Below are positions 17,665 through 29,239 of a stretch of 64,000 bases of DNA, in pieces. Within the stretch, counting starts at the first letter, position 1. Each line of letters starts with the position of its first letter. Source of the stretch: CAZLMG01 sp964560765 (GTDB lineage Bacteria; Bdellovibrionota_B; Oligoflexia; Oligoflexales; CAZLMG01). The stretch is from positions 124,001 through 188,000 of the forward strand of contig CAZLMG010000004.1 of NCBI GenBank assembly GCA_964560765.1. The letters run 5' to 3'. Both the position numbers and the translations under genes were made by a program. Below the pieces are notes generated by a model. It did not search any database. It was not told the origin of the DNA and saw nothing but the letters and a program-made list of their open reading frames with translations.

Positions 17665-18813
17665 GTGCACCCATCGCGGATGTTGATTTGCGTCTTCTTG
17701 ATCTTTGGGATCACACTTCCTGGCGTTGTTTTTGCGCAAGCCAAGGCCAACCTAAAAGTCGGTGCCGTTTTGCCGTTGACCGGCAGCATGAGCACCCTTG
17801 GCAAACAAGTCCTAGCCGGCGCCGAAGTTGCAGTCGCTGAATTCGTTAAACAAAATCCAGATATGAATCAGCGAATTACAATTTACACGGAAGATAATGT
17901 CTCTGACCCAACCAAGACCGAAGCGGCTGTACAGAAGCTACACAAGGACCGGCGGGTCGATGTCTACTTTGGTTCGGTTACTGGACCGGTCACGCTGTCA
18001 TTGGCCCGCGCCGCCGCCGCGCTGGGAAAGCCAACGGTAGCTCCAGTTGCGACCAGCGACTTAATTAGCCGACAAGGAGACATGATCTTTCGCAGCTGTA
18101 GCATCGATCGCTACCAAGGCATTACTCTGGCTCGGTTTACGCTGGAGCAGTTGAAAAAGACAAAGGCCGCACTGTTGATCAACCGCCTCTCAGAATACTC
18201 CGTTTCCATTGGCGAGGCTTACGACAAGGCCATGCAACGGCACGCGGCAAAAGTTGTGGCAAACCTCAGCTACGAACCAGGAAACGCCAATTTCACGAAA
18301 TTAGCACGCGAACTGAAAAAAGCAGGACCGGAAGTTATCGTTCTACCGACGTACTATCAGGAAGCAGCCGCCATCATCCGCGATTTACGCACTGCTGGCA
18401 TCGGCGCCATCATTTTGGGCCCCGATGGCTGGGATAGTCCACAGATGATCGATCTATTGCCCAAAACCAACTCAGGCACTCTTTATTTTTCGACCCCATT
18501 TTTTGCAACAACCGACGACCCGGCCGTTGTCAGTTTCGCTGCGGCCTTCAAATCGGCCGGCAACAACGAGGATCCAACGCTATTTGCTGCCCATGGTTAT
18601 GATGGCATGATGGTGATTCTGGATGCATTTAAGCGCGCCAACAGTCATTTGCCCAAGCCTCTGACCGCAGCTATCGCTGCAACTATGGAGGCTCCCGGTG
18701 TACTGGGCAGCATGCGCATGAGTCGTGAGCGTAACGTCATCAAACCATTTGCCATGCTACGCCTCAACAACTCTGGCATTAAATACGTGCAGAAGGTGAG
18801 TCCAGCACAATGA
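17665..18813 (+). CDS. LivJ-like periplasmic substrate-binding protein
   Basis: 382 aa from GTG 17665 with GAGGAG upstream. Signal peptide (MLICVFLIFGITLPGVVFAQA). The mature start LKVGAVLPLTGSMSTLGKQVLAGAE is the classical opening of branched-chain amino-acid/amide binding proteins (type I periplasmic fold), and the remaining length fits. No permease or ATPase genes are adjacent; the next gene is a methyltransferase overlapping by ATGA. It may therefore be an orphan receptor rather than part of an uptake system (inference). Confidence 0.85.
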   Translation: MHPSRMLICVFLIFGITLPGVVFAQAKANLKVGAVLPLTGSMSTLGKQVLAGAEVAVAEFVKQNPDMNQRITIYTEDNVSDPTKTEAAVQKLHKDRRVDVYFGSVTGPVTLSLARAAAALGKPTVAPVATSDLISRQGDMIFRSCSIDRYQGITLARFTLEQLKKTKAALLINRLSEYSVSIGEAYDKAMQRHAAKVVANLSYEPGNANFTKLARELKKAGPEVIVLPTYYQEAAAIIRDLRTAGIGAIILGPDGWDSPQMIDLLPKTNSGTLYFSTPFFATTDDPAVVSFAAAFKSAGNNEDPTLFAAHGYDGMMVILDAFKRANSHLPKPLTAAIAATMEAPGVLGSMRMSRERNVIKPFAMLRLNNSGIKYVQKVSPAQ

Positions 18814-20202
18814 CCATTGATCAACCATCGGCGTACACTTCGCCGCTGATTGCTCGGGTAGCGGAATTCTATGAATCATTCCCCTATCCTCAATATCCTT
18901 TATTGGCGCGTCCCCGCTTTCAAGATGGATATGCTGCCTCTTCTCGCTTTGCAGGCAAGCTCTACGAGAATTTGTTGCTAAGACCGGCTGCGATCAGTCG
19001 CCCGATGAGTCAGGTTCACCCCCGCCTAAAAACCGTATTGCTTGGCGGCTCGGGTGAAACTCTGCCCTATGTCATTCGACGTTTGGAGCCCGCTAGTCAT
19101 CGCTTGTTGTGTATCGACCTTTCGGAGCGCAGCCTCAAACGAGCCCGAATGCGCCTCATCGGCCATCGACATCATACTGAATTTACGCGCAGCGATATTA
19201 ATGAGTACCTCCAAAAACAGGGGCTGGTGACCGGACCATATGATCACGTGGACCTATATGGGGTCCTTCACCATTTGCCCGATCCATCCGTGACCCTGCA
19301 GTTGCTCGAATCTCGCATGGCACCATATGGCACCATGCGCTTGATGGTGTACAACAGTCCGGCACGCTCCTGGATTCGCCACATTCAGCACGTGTTTCAG
19401 CAGCTGCATTTGTCACCTTACGCATCTGCGGACCGACAGAAAGCGCGCGAGCTGTTACGACGATTGCGCGATATCTCACCTTCAGCGGCCGAGCGTCTGC
19501 AAGGCATGGGCGATCACACCCTGCTGAATGATGCGCGCTTTGCGGACACGTTCTTTCACGTACGCGAGGCCCATATCAGCCCTCAAAAGTGGCTAGACAT
19601 GCTGCACAATGCCGGTCTTCAGATCTACTCACTTTTCGATCGGTATGCGGAGCTAGATGACCTGCCGAACCCGTTATGGCAACCACCTGAGATCAGCGAG
19701 CTGTCCGCGAGAACAAAAGACTGTCGCTTTGAAAATAACCTTGAACTTTTTGTCTGCCGGGCGGACGAGCGAATCGAACCTCCCAATAAGCTCATTCCGC
19801 TTCCGGAGACACACTTGCATCAAATACTACCTTTGCTCTTGCGGCGCCCTCCTTCCCGATGGTTCGCCTACGAGGAAACCAGAGATGTTCCGTGGCCAAT
19901 TCGTTGGCAGTTGTGGCACCGGCACGTGTGCTATGCGAGTGGGTATCGCCGACGGTCGGTCGATAAGCTCTTGACCGCTTTGCCGCTAAGCTGCGGCCAG
20001 CGCCTGGCCCGGCTCGGGGCCATTTTCCCGCTGCAGGTGCAAAACATCGACATGCGGACTCGCCTGCATGCTCCCATGAGCGAGAGTACGCCGGTGCCAG
20101 CTCGCGATCCTGCCCGTGAGCCACGGGTGACTGCGGTTTCGGAGTTTGTCATGGATGTCATGCAAGAAAAAGGTATCTATAGCGATCGCCGCTACCTGGC
20201 GA

Positions 20203-22328
<2,126 letters not shown>

Positions 22329-22332
<4 letters not shown>

Positions 22333-23027
22333 CCTATCGCTTTCAACCAGGAAAAAGATCGGACAAATTGTTCGCGCGCGTCAGCATCTTCGAAAACTTC
22401 ACCGTGCGCCATAATAATGCGATCAATTTTCAAGCTTGCAATGCGGTCGATGGCCTGACGGGATTCCTGGGCATGCTGCCGCAAAAAGTACCGCACGACA
22501 CGCGTCGGTCCGAATTTACCATAGGCACCATATATAATCTTGAAGATGGTATCGACGATCCCGTTTCCACGGCGAAAGTTCATCACTAAGTCTGTGCAGA
22601 TCAATGTCTGTGACGCGACGTGATAGAAGACAGCCTCGCGAAAACCTCCACAATTGAAGTGGAAAATCTCTAAAGCATTATGCCACTGGGCCTTGTCCGC
22701 CTGCGTTAGTGGTTGAAAGGCGCCCAAATCAGGGCGTTTTTTCGCCAGCTCCTCAAAGGCGTACAACTTAGCCTCGGGATAGGCTCGAAGATAATCGCCC
22801 ACGTATAAATGATGAAAGAGGTTCGGAGCGACGATATACGAAACTCTTCCCCACTCCGCTAGCTCATTGGCCAAATCTTGGCTAAATGGAGTCGGTGAAA
22901 CCAAAAGCAGCTGATCATTCCAAATACGAATGATCGTCATCCTGCAACCAAGATGCAGCCCGAACAGTCTTAACGGTGCCTCGACGACACCTAAGACGCG
23001 TGGCACAAGTTCTCGAACGTAGGGCAA
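22329..23027 (-). CDS. DUF4336 protein, metallo-beta-lactamase-like fold
   Basis: 232 aa from TTG 23027 (GGGAG seven bases upstream). DUF4336 proteins have a beta-lactamase-like fold but a degraded metal site. Visible segments are APNLFHHLYVGDYLRAYPEAKLYA, ALEIFHFNCGGFREAVFYH and RIIMAHGEVFED, which contain the remaining histidines. No activity is established for the family that I can name. Coupled by a four-base overlap to the downstream prolyl oligopeptidase. Confidence 0.78.
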
Positions 23028-23290
23028 GGTAGAACTCCCATGCGATCACAACATCTCTAACATGGTTTATTTTACCAGGGCTGGGGGCATTAAAAAATCG
23101 CACCAAGACTTGGTCGCTTGCACAAAGAACACTCTTCCTCCCATGACTCTTGGCAAGTTATCGCAAAACACGGACGATGCCGGAGCAATGATACAATTTC
23201 GGAGAGCCAAAACTTAAGAATGTTCGGGGTCTGCAAGGCGAAAGCACTGAGCCAATAGCATGAAGCAGCAATACCCGGGACTTAAGATCA

Positions 23291-24439
23291 ATGAGATTCA
23301 GGATGAAAAATAAATCCCTACTTTGCATCCTACTCTTGAGCCAGCCAGCACAAGGGCAAATGGTTGAATGGTGCAAGCGCTACGACACCTTGCGCGAGGA
23401 TGAGCGCAACTTTCTACTCGGTATGGGTAGTGCCTCTTTGGCATATCCCACTCCCGAGCAAATTCGGCAACTCGAAATCTGCCGCCAGATGGATCGTGAC
23501 GTTCAAGATTCGCCAGACAATCCCATTGTCGCCACTGGTCGAACGGGCACAATCAGCTTAGCGCCACTTGCCGCCCTCGGCCCCTTCACATCCCTTAGCG
23601 TAGCCTGCAGCTTCGAAGAATACACCCGGCCTGATGGAGAACTGGACAATGTCTCACGCTCGGTCTCACCGCACGGGTTGGGTGCGCTGCGCAGTCTAAG
23701 GAGCCTAGAAATCTTACATGTCCTATTCTGCGGCGATATTAGCAATTGGCCGTTTGATGCGATGACGAAACTGAATTACTTGTTGCTGCATCGCACCTCC
23801 ATGCTGCAGGTACCCTCGGGATTCATCAATCTCACCGGACTCAAAACCCTGATCTTGCAAAACACATCCGTCAGCGAAATAGCCTCCCTGGCGCGCATGG
23901 TTGCGTTGCAGACCCTAATTCTCTTGGATTGGTCAGGCGAAGGTGAACTGCAGGACTTGACGCCCCTTCTTTCCATGTACAACCTGCGAGAGTTGGCCAT
24001 TCAAGGGCACCCACGCATGGCGCATCTGCAGGGAATCGAATTCCTCGCCAACCTCACTACACTCGCAGTAAATCAAGCAAAGATTAGTAGTCTTCATCCA
24101 CTTGCGGGAGCACTTTGGCTTGAGCGACTCAACGTCAACGACAATGCACTGGAAACCTTAGCAGGAGTCGAGCACATTCCTCGCCTGCAAGTTCTGGATG
24201 CGGCCAATAATCAGATTCATGACCTCACCGCACTTGCAGGCAAAAAACTCAAACAATTGAATTTGAAATCCAATGCTATCCGCGATGTCCGGGCGCTGGC
24301 ACACCTTCTGCGGCAGGCAGAGTTTCCGGAAATTGACTTGAGTGAAAATCCTGTATTTGTCGCTGCTGGTCTCAATGCGGAGTCCGACAATCCGATTACA
24401 CCGGCCATGCTGGAAATGATGCTGCAAGCTTCCCGTTAA
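23291..24439 (+). CDS. Secreted leucine-rich-repeat protein
   Basis: 382 aa. Signal peptide MKNKSLLCILLLSQPAQG (ATG 23303 is an alternative start). From about residue 130 there are roughly nine LRR units of the internalin/SDS22 kind (for example LRSLEILHVLF, LTGLKTLILQN, LANLTTLAVNQ, IPRLQVLDAANNQIHDL, LKQLNLKSNAI). Such domains bind proteins; here a surface or extracellular binding role is inferred. Convergent with the clan-CD peptidase gene with a four-base overlap. The 263 bases upstream show no convincing promoter. Confidence 0.82.
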   Translation: MRFRMKNKSLLCILLLSQPAQGQMVEWCKRYDTLREDERNFLLGMGSASLAYPTPEQIRQLEICRQMDRDVQDSPDNPIVATGRTGTISLAPLAALGPFTSLSVACSFEEYTRPDGELDNVSRSVSPHGLGALRSLRSLEILHVLFCGDISNWPFDAMTKLNYLLLHRTSMLQVPSGFINLTGLKTLILQNTSVSEIASLARMVALQTLILLDWSGEGELQDLTPLLSMYNLRELAIQGHPRMAHLQGIEFLANLTTLAVNQAKISSLHPLAGALWLERLNVNDNALETLAGVEHIPRLQVLDAANNQIHDLTALAGKKLKQLNLKSNAIRDVRALAHLLRQAEFPEIDLSENPVFVAAGLNAESDNPITPAMLEMMLQASR

Positions 24440-26325
24440 CGAGCTGCAGCATCTTTTGGCACATAATTCACAAAGCTCTCAGTCTCTGCCGCCATCAAAT
24501 CCTGGAATGCGGCAGCATCATGTCGACCGCGCAATGCCCAATCCAGCCACAGGTCATCCCAATCGATATTCCTAAACCAGAGGCTGCCCGTCGACGAATA
24601 ATATCCGCGCAGCTGTGGCACATACTGGGACAAGTGACTAGAAATAGGTTGCTTGGCTCCAAGCTTCGAATCGCAAGACTCCAGCAAAAGAAAGCCGATC
24701 TCGCCCCCAGGATTGGCAGTAGAGTTCAAGAGCAAGTCCAAGATCACTCCATTGATGGCATAGCTAGGCATACCAAAGTGATTGTCGCTTCCCAGACGCG
24801 TCACACCCAATCGATTCCCACTCTGCGACGCCCCCAATCGTGAACTTCCCAACGATGGATTGCTATGAATGCTCAAGGCAGGGTTGCTGTGAGTACCCAA
24901 GACGGGGTTGCTGTGCGTGCCCAAGGCTGGGTTGCTATGGGTATTCAGCGCCGGATTGTTGTGCGTTCCGAGTCGGATATCGCGAATCGTTCGAGCACCC
25001 GACAACGGCAGGTCTCCAAGTTTTACAGTGATAGTCTTGTCGTTATTGACAGGAACCTCAAAGGAATAATCGCGCAAGCGCACAGGCCCCAGCATGAGAT
25101 CACCCAAAAGAAGTTCGGTGAACGGCTTGCCATGGATAACCCTTTGTCCAAGAGGCCCCCCGGGTGTCTGCATGCTGCCAAGCTGCACCCCAGCCAAACT
25201 CATTCGAGCAAGTGGCAGCGAGCGCAACTCACTGGCCGTGCCTTCTGGAATCTCCAAGTCACCCAGGCGAACGGCACGGAATGGCAGGCTGGAAAGAGGC
25301 TGCTGGCGTACGCCCATGTTACCCAGAAACAACGCACCCAATGCCCCACCTCCGACATCGGCGGCGCCCAATGGATTGCCTTCGACTAGCAAATCTGTCA
25401 GCGGCACACGACCCAACTGAGTGTCTCCAAGCCCCATCAACATCAACATGAGGCGAGAGGCCGGATCGAGCGGTCGCAGGCCAGCGGCACCATACGCTGG
25501 CGGGGCCTGCGGCGGCTGCACCGGTGCCGATGCCATGGCCTGGAAAAGTGCAGGCTTGTCTTTCAAGATGCGATGCTGGCAATCGGACTTGGCTTTCAAT
25601 CCGTTGACCGTCAGTCCGGTCAATAGCAGTCGGTCACTACCATGTGATTTCAGATGGATAAAATGCACAAAATTTTCCACAGGAAACAGCGCGCGCGTGA
25701 ATTCAAAGAGCACGGCAAAAAAATCGGGGTGCGCATAGGGGTGCTGAAAAAATGCATCGCGAATCTCCGGCACATTATTCGCAAAACGGGTGATGTATCG
25801 CATTTTATCCGGATCGAACAATGGGCCTGCAATCTCTTCCCAATTAATCTCGGGCTGAGCGAGTAAACGGCGCTTACCCTCCAATATCCGCTGAATCTCC
25901 GCTGGGAATTCCTGACGATCACGATAAACGCCGTTTACACAGGCAATGAACTCAGCTTTGCCAATTTGGCGCTGCACAAAGTAGCTATTCAGAAAAACAG
26001 TAAAGTTCGCCTGCGCCCCCGGAATGCTTGCCGTCAACTCACAAGCTCGCCGCAAATCATCAAGCTCGTGCTGCACCGTATATTGCATAAAAGGCTCATC
26101 GGTATCCGCCAAGTAATACATCAGCGCCGGTTTTTTGCCTGCACCAGCGGGAGGACCTGCCTTATAGGCCTTGGTGTGACTGTAGGTCTCCTCGACAGGA
26201 TCGACACTGCAAGTGTTTTCGTTTACAGAGGAAAAGCCAGACCCAACATTCGCCGCTCGATGCTTGCACCCAGCCAGAACCGTGACGGTCGATATTGCAC
26301 AAAGCAGCAGACATCCGATGTTCAT
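24436..26325 (-). CDS. Predicted clan-CD cysteine peptidase lipoprotein with repeat insertion
   Basis: 629 aa from ATG 26325 (AAGGAG upstream). Lipobox VLAGC at residue 20. ALMYYLADTDEPFMQYTVQHEL looks like the first strand and helix of clostripain/caspase-like folds. HLKSHGS supplies a candidate catalytic histidine (His228) and IGFLLLESCDS a candidate cysteine (Cys551). About 320 residues lie between them, far more than in known relatives. They hold a Pro/Gln-rich stretch, short L-rich repeats and five 8-residue THSNPALG-type repeats. The fold is inferred from motifs only. Last gene of the minus-strand cluster, 37 bases after the H-box gene. Confidence 0.62.
   Translation of the reverse strand: MNIGCLLLCAISTVTVLAGCKHRAANVGSGFSSVNENTCSVDPVEETYSHTKAYKAGPPAGAGKKPALMYYLADTDEPFMQYTVQHELDDLRRACELTASIPGAQANFTVFLNSYFVQRQIGKAEFIACVNGVYRDRQEFPAEIQRILEGKRRLLAQPEINWEEIAGPLFDPDKMRYITRFANNVPEIRDAFFQHPYAHPDFFAVLFEFTRALFPVENFVHFIHLKSHGSDRLLLTGLTVNGLKAKSDCQHRILKDKPALFQAMASAPVQPPQAPPAYGAAGLRPLDPASRLMLMLMGLGDTQLGRVPLTDLLVEGNPLGAADVGGGALGALFLGNMGVRQQPLSSLPFRAVRLGDLEIPEGTASELRSLPLARMSLAGVQLGSMQTPGGPLGQRVIHGKPFTELLLGDLMLGPVRLRDYSFEVPVNNDKTITVKLGDLPLSGARTIRDIRLGTHNNPALNTHSNPALGTHSNPVLGTHSNPALSIHSNPSLGSSRLGASQSGNRLGVTRLGSDNHFGMPSYAINGVILDLLLNSTANPGGEIGFLLLESCDSKLGAKQPISSHLSQYVPQLRGYYSSTGSLWFRNIDWDDLWLDWALRGRHDAAAFQDLMAAETESFVNYVPKDAAAR
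24850..24969. repeat. Five 24-bp tandem repeats in the peptidase gene
   Basis: Five in-frame 24-bp units, each with a core like GGGTTGCTGTG on the plus strand, encoding an 8-residue repeat THSNPALG with variants. Copies differ by several bases, so the array is not freshly expanded. Confidence 0.9.
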
Positions 26326-26362
26326 CCGACACTCCTTGTCATTCCATGACCGAGCCGACCGA

Positions 26363-26629
26363 CTAGCGCTCCGTACTCTCAAACAACTCAACGACCCATC
26401 CGCACTCTCGTTGCAGACAGTCGATCGCTTTGTGAATCTGCTTCACCTTCATGTCCCCAAGAGGCTGCTGCTGACGTAAAATGCTCTCGATGTCACCAAG
26501 GGCATACCTCAGTGTCGACAGCGCACCGCGCAAGTCATGAGCTCGTCGACTCAACTCATCAAGGCTGCCTGCATCGCCTGCCTGCAGATCCACGCGCAAC
26601 GACCCCTGCACCACAGAACCCTTAATCAT
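26363..26629 (-). CDS. Orphan H-box (histidine phosphotransfer-like) protein
   Basis: 88 aa from ATG 26629, with GAGGTG upstream, overlapping the response-regulator stop by eight bases. The segment LSRRAHDLRGALSTLRYAL resembles the H-box of sensor kinase dimerisation domains, with His31 as the phosphorylatable residue. No ATP-binding domain follows. It could be a phosphotransfer or phosphatase partner of the adjacent sigma-54 regulator (inference from motif and coupling). The small size fits a single helical hairpin. Confidence 0.6.
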   Translation of the reverse strand: MIKGSVVQGSLRVDLQAGDAGSLDELSRRAHDLRGALSTLRYALGDIESILRQQQPLGDMKVKQIHKAIDCLQRECGWVVELFESTER

Positions 26630-28100
26630 TTCCCGAATCACCTCGAATGGACACCATGCGCACCAATTCGTCCATGCTCAACACATTGCGCTCAACCAGT
26701 TGCTTCAACTTGGTAGACAGCGTCGTCCTTGGCACGGATAAGATTTTAGCTAAAGCCCGCAAAGACAACTTCCCCGAAGCCTCAGTTGCCATGTGGGTCA
26801 ACATAACTAGGAGTTGATCGCACAGCGCCTCGTAATTGAGTGGGTCCATCGGTGCCAGCGCAAGTGTCACCTGTGGTGAGCTAAGGACTGGAATTTTTAC
26901 GTCGCGACCGTCAACGCCCTCACTAAGTCGATCAACTTCCTCGACAATGCGAACGGGCAGCGACAGCGGCGTCAACTTTCCTTCGACGGAATATTCTGTC
27001 ATGGCACGAACACAGTTGCGCAGTTCGCGCACATTCCCGTTCGTCCAACTGGCACGCTCCAAGACCGCAAGTACGGGCTCCGTCAATTCATAGCCGCGGC
27101 CCATGGACTTCGCAAAATGCTGGGCAAGGGGCCGAATTTCGTCGCGCCGCTCCCGCAGGGGTGACAAATGCAGCTCCACCTCGCGCAAGCGCTGCCAAAG
27201 GTCATTGCGAAACTTATCCTCGGCGATTAACTTACTGAAATCTTCATTCGTAGCAGCAACAATTCGCACATTGATCTTACGAGTGCTGCTGGAGCCAACG
27301 CGCAACAACTCCCCGTTTTCGATCACACGCAATAAAGCCACCTGGGCATGGCGCGACAAAGTGGTAACTTCGTCGAGAAAAATCCAACCTCCGTCGGCAG
27401 CCTCAAAGAATCCACGCCGGTCGTGCGTAGCACCAGTAAACGCCCCCTTCATGTGCCCGAATAGCTCCGACTCCAGCAAGGTTGGACTGATGGCTCCACA
27501 GTTGATTCGGATGAATGGCGTCCCTTTGCTGAGCTGCGACTCCACGAGATCTGCGACGACTTCCTTACCAGTTCCTGATTCGCCAGTAACCAAAATGCAG
27601 TTCACCTGAGAAGCCACTAATCGAGCCATGCGCTGTGACAACCCGCTCATGGTTTTTCCAATGAGCGTGCCGACTGCCACCGTCGCCGATGCTTGCCCAC
27701 CAAGCCGACTCTGCGTCAAGCGGTGCGCGTGATAAAGTCGCAGACATAACTCGCCTTCGCCGATTTTCTTGCTAATAAAGTCGTCTGCGCCAAGGCGAAG
27801 TGCCTTGGTCACAAAGCGCGGCGAATCGCTTTCCGAACGAATCACCACGGTAGCTTTTGGTAAGGCGTCACGCACAAAAGCGATCAAATCAATGCCTTGT
27901 GCATCGTCACCAGCATCTGTCAGGTGAATATCCAAAACGACGATTTGATACTCGAGATCCAGAGCAAGCCTACGAAACGAAGCCACATCGGCCACAGATT
28001 GAACGACAAAGGCCAAATCGTCGATGCCACGCTCAACAGTTTTCTTGAACGCCTCCAAGTCGTATACGTTGTCGTCTAAATGAATGACTGACAGAGACAT
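26622..28100 (-). CDS. Sigma-54-dependent response regulator
   Basis: 492 aa from ATG 28100. An N-terminal receiver has acidic pocket HLDDN, phosphoacceptor Asp57 in VVLDIHLTD and the lysine in FISKK. The central AAA+ domain has Walker A GESGTGKE (about 173-180), ESELFG, the sigma-54-contacting GAFTGA loop (219-224) and Walker B WIFLDE. A Fis-like helix-turn-helix is near the C-terminus (LRALAKILSVPRTTLSTKL). It should activate RpoN promoters when phosphorylated. It sits inside the lipoprotein cluster, several of whose operons start at sigma-54-like sites, so it is the obvious candidate activator. Confidence 0.9.
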   Translation of the reverse strand: MSLSVIHLDDNVYDLEAFKKTVERGIDDLAFVVQSVADVASFRRLALDLEYQIVVLDIHLTDAGDDAQGIDLIAFVRDALPKATVVIRSESDSPRFVTKALRLGADDFISKKIGEGELCLRLYHAHRLTQSRLGGQASATVAVGTLIGKTMSGLSQRMARLVASQVNCILVTGESGTGKEVVADLVESQLSKGTPFIRINCGAISPTLLESELFGHMKGAFTGATHDRRGFFEAADGGWIFLDEVTTLSRHAQVALLRVIENGELLRVGSSSTRKINVRIVAATNEDFSKLIAEDKFRNDLWQRLREVELHLSPLRERRDEIRPLAQHFAKSMGRGYELTEPVLAVLERASWTNGNVRELRNCVRAMTEYSVEGKLTPLSLPVRIVEEVDRLSEGVDGRDVKIPVLSSPQVTLALAPMDPLNYEALCDQLLVMLTHMATEASGKLSLRALAKILSVPRTTLSTKLKQLVERNVLSMDELVRMVSIRGDSGND

Positions 28101-28185
28101 AGCAGATAGCCCGTTTTGGTATTGTCTTGCTGAGAAGCTTACCGGAAACAGGCGTTGCTTGCCATATTTTTGCGGAGATGGGCGC

Positions 28186-28761
28186 TCAATCCATCTCATT
28201 GAGTTCACTCTGCAACTCGCCACTCGCTCCATCAATCGAAAATTCATCGGTGGCACCGCGTGTACCAATGCCGCTTGCGGTAAAGGTGATGGAGAAGCGC
28301 AACTTGGCGATCGGATTCGCTTCACTCCCCGCATTCAGTGGCTGCTCGGATAGAGAAGATACGTTGAGAGTCCAGAACGGATCCTCTTTCAATCGAACGG
28401 GAATAAATTTCACGTTGGCAACGTACGCACCCTTGCCTTGACTTTTGCCAGCAAACTGGTACGCGATCTTGTAGCGCAGAAAAATCAAATCGCTACCAAG
28501 AGTGCTTTCCAAGAGCTTTTCAAAAACTTGCTCCTTTTGCTCCCATCCGGAAAGGTCAAATGCACTTTTCCCCGGAGGCAGGGCGTGGGCAATGATTGTT
28601 GACTCAACGGCCCCGCGGTCCTTACCTACCAGCGACAGGGCTTTGTCAGCCAACGAATTGATTAAAGCTACGGGCCCTGAATCAACCTCACTGACCGATT
28701 CTTCGGAGCCACAGCTGGCCAATATTAACGCCATGAAGACAACCAATAATCTACTTTGCAT
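28186..28761 (-). CDS. Small lipoprotein of unknown function
   Basis: 191 aa from ATG 28761 (GGAAGG upstream). Lipobox ILASCG with cysteine near residue 17. The mature part has a helix-rich first half (LINSLADKALSLVGKDRGAVES) and a beta-rich second half. No family recognised. Its ATG shares one base with the preceding stop (TGATG), so it is coupled to the gene before it. The RR gene follows after 85 bases. Confidence 0.75.
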   Translation of the reverse strand: MQSRLLVVFMALILASCGSEESVSEVDSGPVALINSLADKALSLVGKDRGAVESTIIAHALPPGKSAFDLSGWEQKEQVFEKLLESTLGSDLIFLRYKIAYQFAGKSQGKGAYVANVKFIPVRLKEDPFWTLNVSSLSEQPLNAGSEANPIAKLRFSITFTASGIGTRGATDEFSIDGASGELQSELNEMD

Positions 28762-29048
28762 CACACACCTTCCTTCCAATCCACGTTGCAGAACTCTGGG
28801 AACCTATCGCGGGCAATCATCCCCAATGCAAATGCCCGTTGCACATCAGGCGGACTCCCTTCATCCGCAATCGCCGCATCTTGGCAATCCCGCCAAGCTT
28901 GTGGCAAAACGACCTGGATTCCACGCGGATGACTTGGGTCAATGTATCTTGAATGGCGCGGCTGTTTGTCCGCGGGTCTCTTCTCGAAGCCGCACGCCAA
29001 GGTAGCAAACACCGACATACCTAGAATGAATCGCTGTTGCACATTCAT
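28761..29048 (-). CDS. Small lipoprotein of unknown function
   Basis: 95 aa. Signal sequence MNVQQRFILGMSVFATLACG has a lipobox-like LACG. The mature part contains AWRDCQDAAIAD and RDRFPEFCNVDW, two cysteines that may pair. No family recognised. ATGA overlap with the upstream gene and TGATG overlap with the downstream one place it in a tightly coupled run of four small exported-protein genes. Confidence 0.7.
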   Translation of the reverse strand: MNVQQRFILGMSVFATLACGFEKRPADKQPRHSRYIDPSHPRGIQVVLPQAWRDCQDAAIADEGSPPDVQRAFALGMIARDRFPEFCNVDWKEGV

Positions 29049-29239
29049 CTCTTATCCTCCCCGGTGAGGCCTTGCAAAAAAGCCGACCTGATATCCAAAC
29101 CATTGCTCGGAGCTGTTGACGATGCAGCTGATAGATTCGCGTTGGGCCGCTCCATGGCGCTCCATTGACCACAGCCCACAGCTAGTACGGACAAGATCGC
29201 GATCCACGCCAGATTCCGACTCGATCTGAATAGGTTCAT
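29045..29239 (-). CDS. Very small lipoprotein
   Basis: 64 aa. Charged start MNLFRSSRN, hydrophobic core and lipobox LAVGC predict a lipoprotein of about 40 mature residues without recognisable domain. It overlaps both neighbours by ATGA, which strongly supports that it is translated. May be an accessory peptide of the large proteins encoded upstream (inference). Confidence 0.65.
   Translation of the reverse strand: MNLFRSSRNLAWIAILSVLAVGCGQWSAMERPNANLSAASSTAPSNGLDIRSAFLQGLTGEDKR

Noticed and set aside
17539..17739. Extension of the TPMT-like frame
   Set aside because: Not family-like and overlaps the divergent gene; the GTG at 17538 has a good RBS and gives the family length.
23151..23166. 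TGGCAAGTTATCGCAA before the LRR gene as a sigma-54 promoter
   Set aside because: GG-to-GC spacing is N9 and it lies about 140 bases from the start.
24850..24969. CRISPR-like array
   Set aside because: The repeat unit is 24 bp with no spacers and is in frame with a protein; it is a coding tandem repeat.
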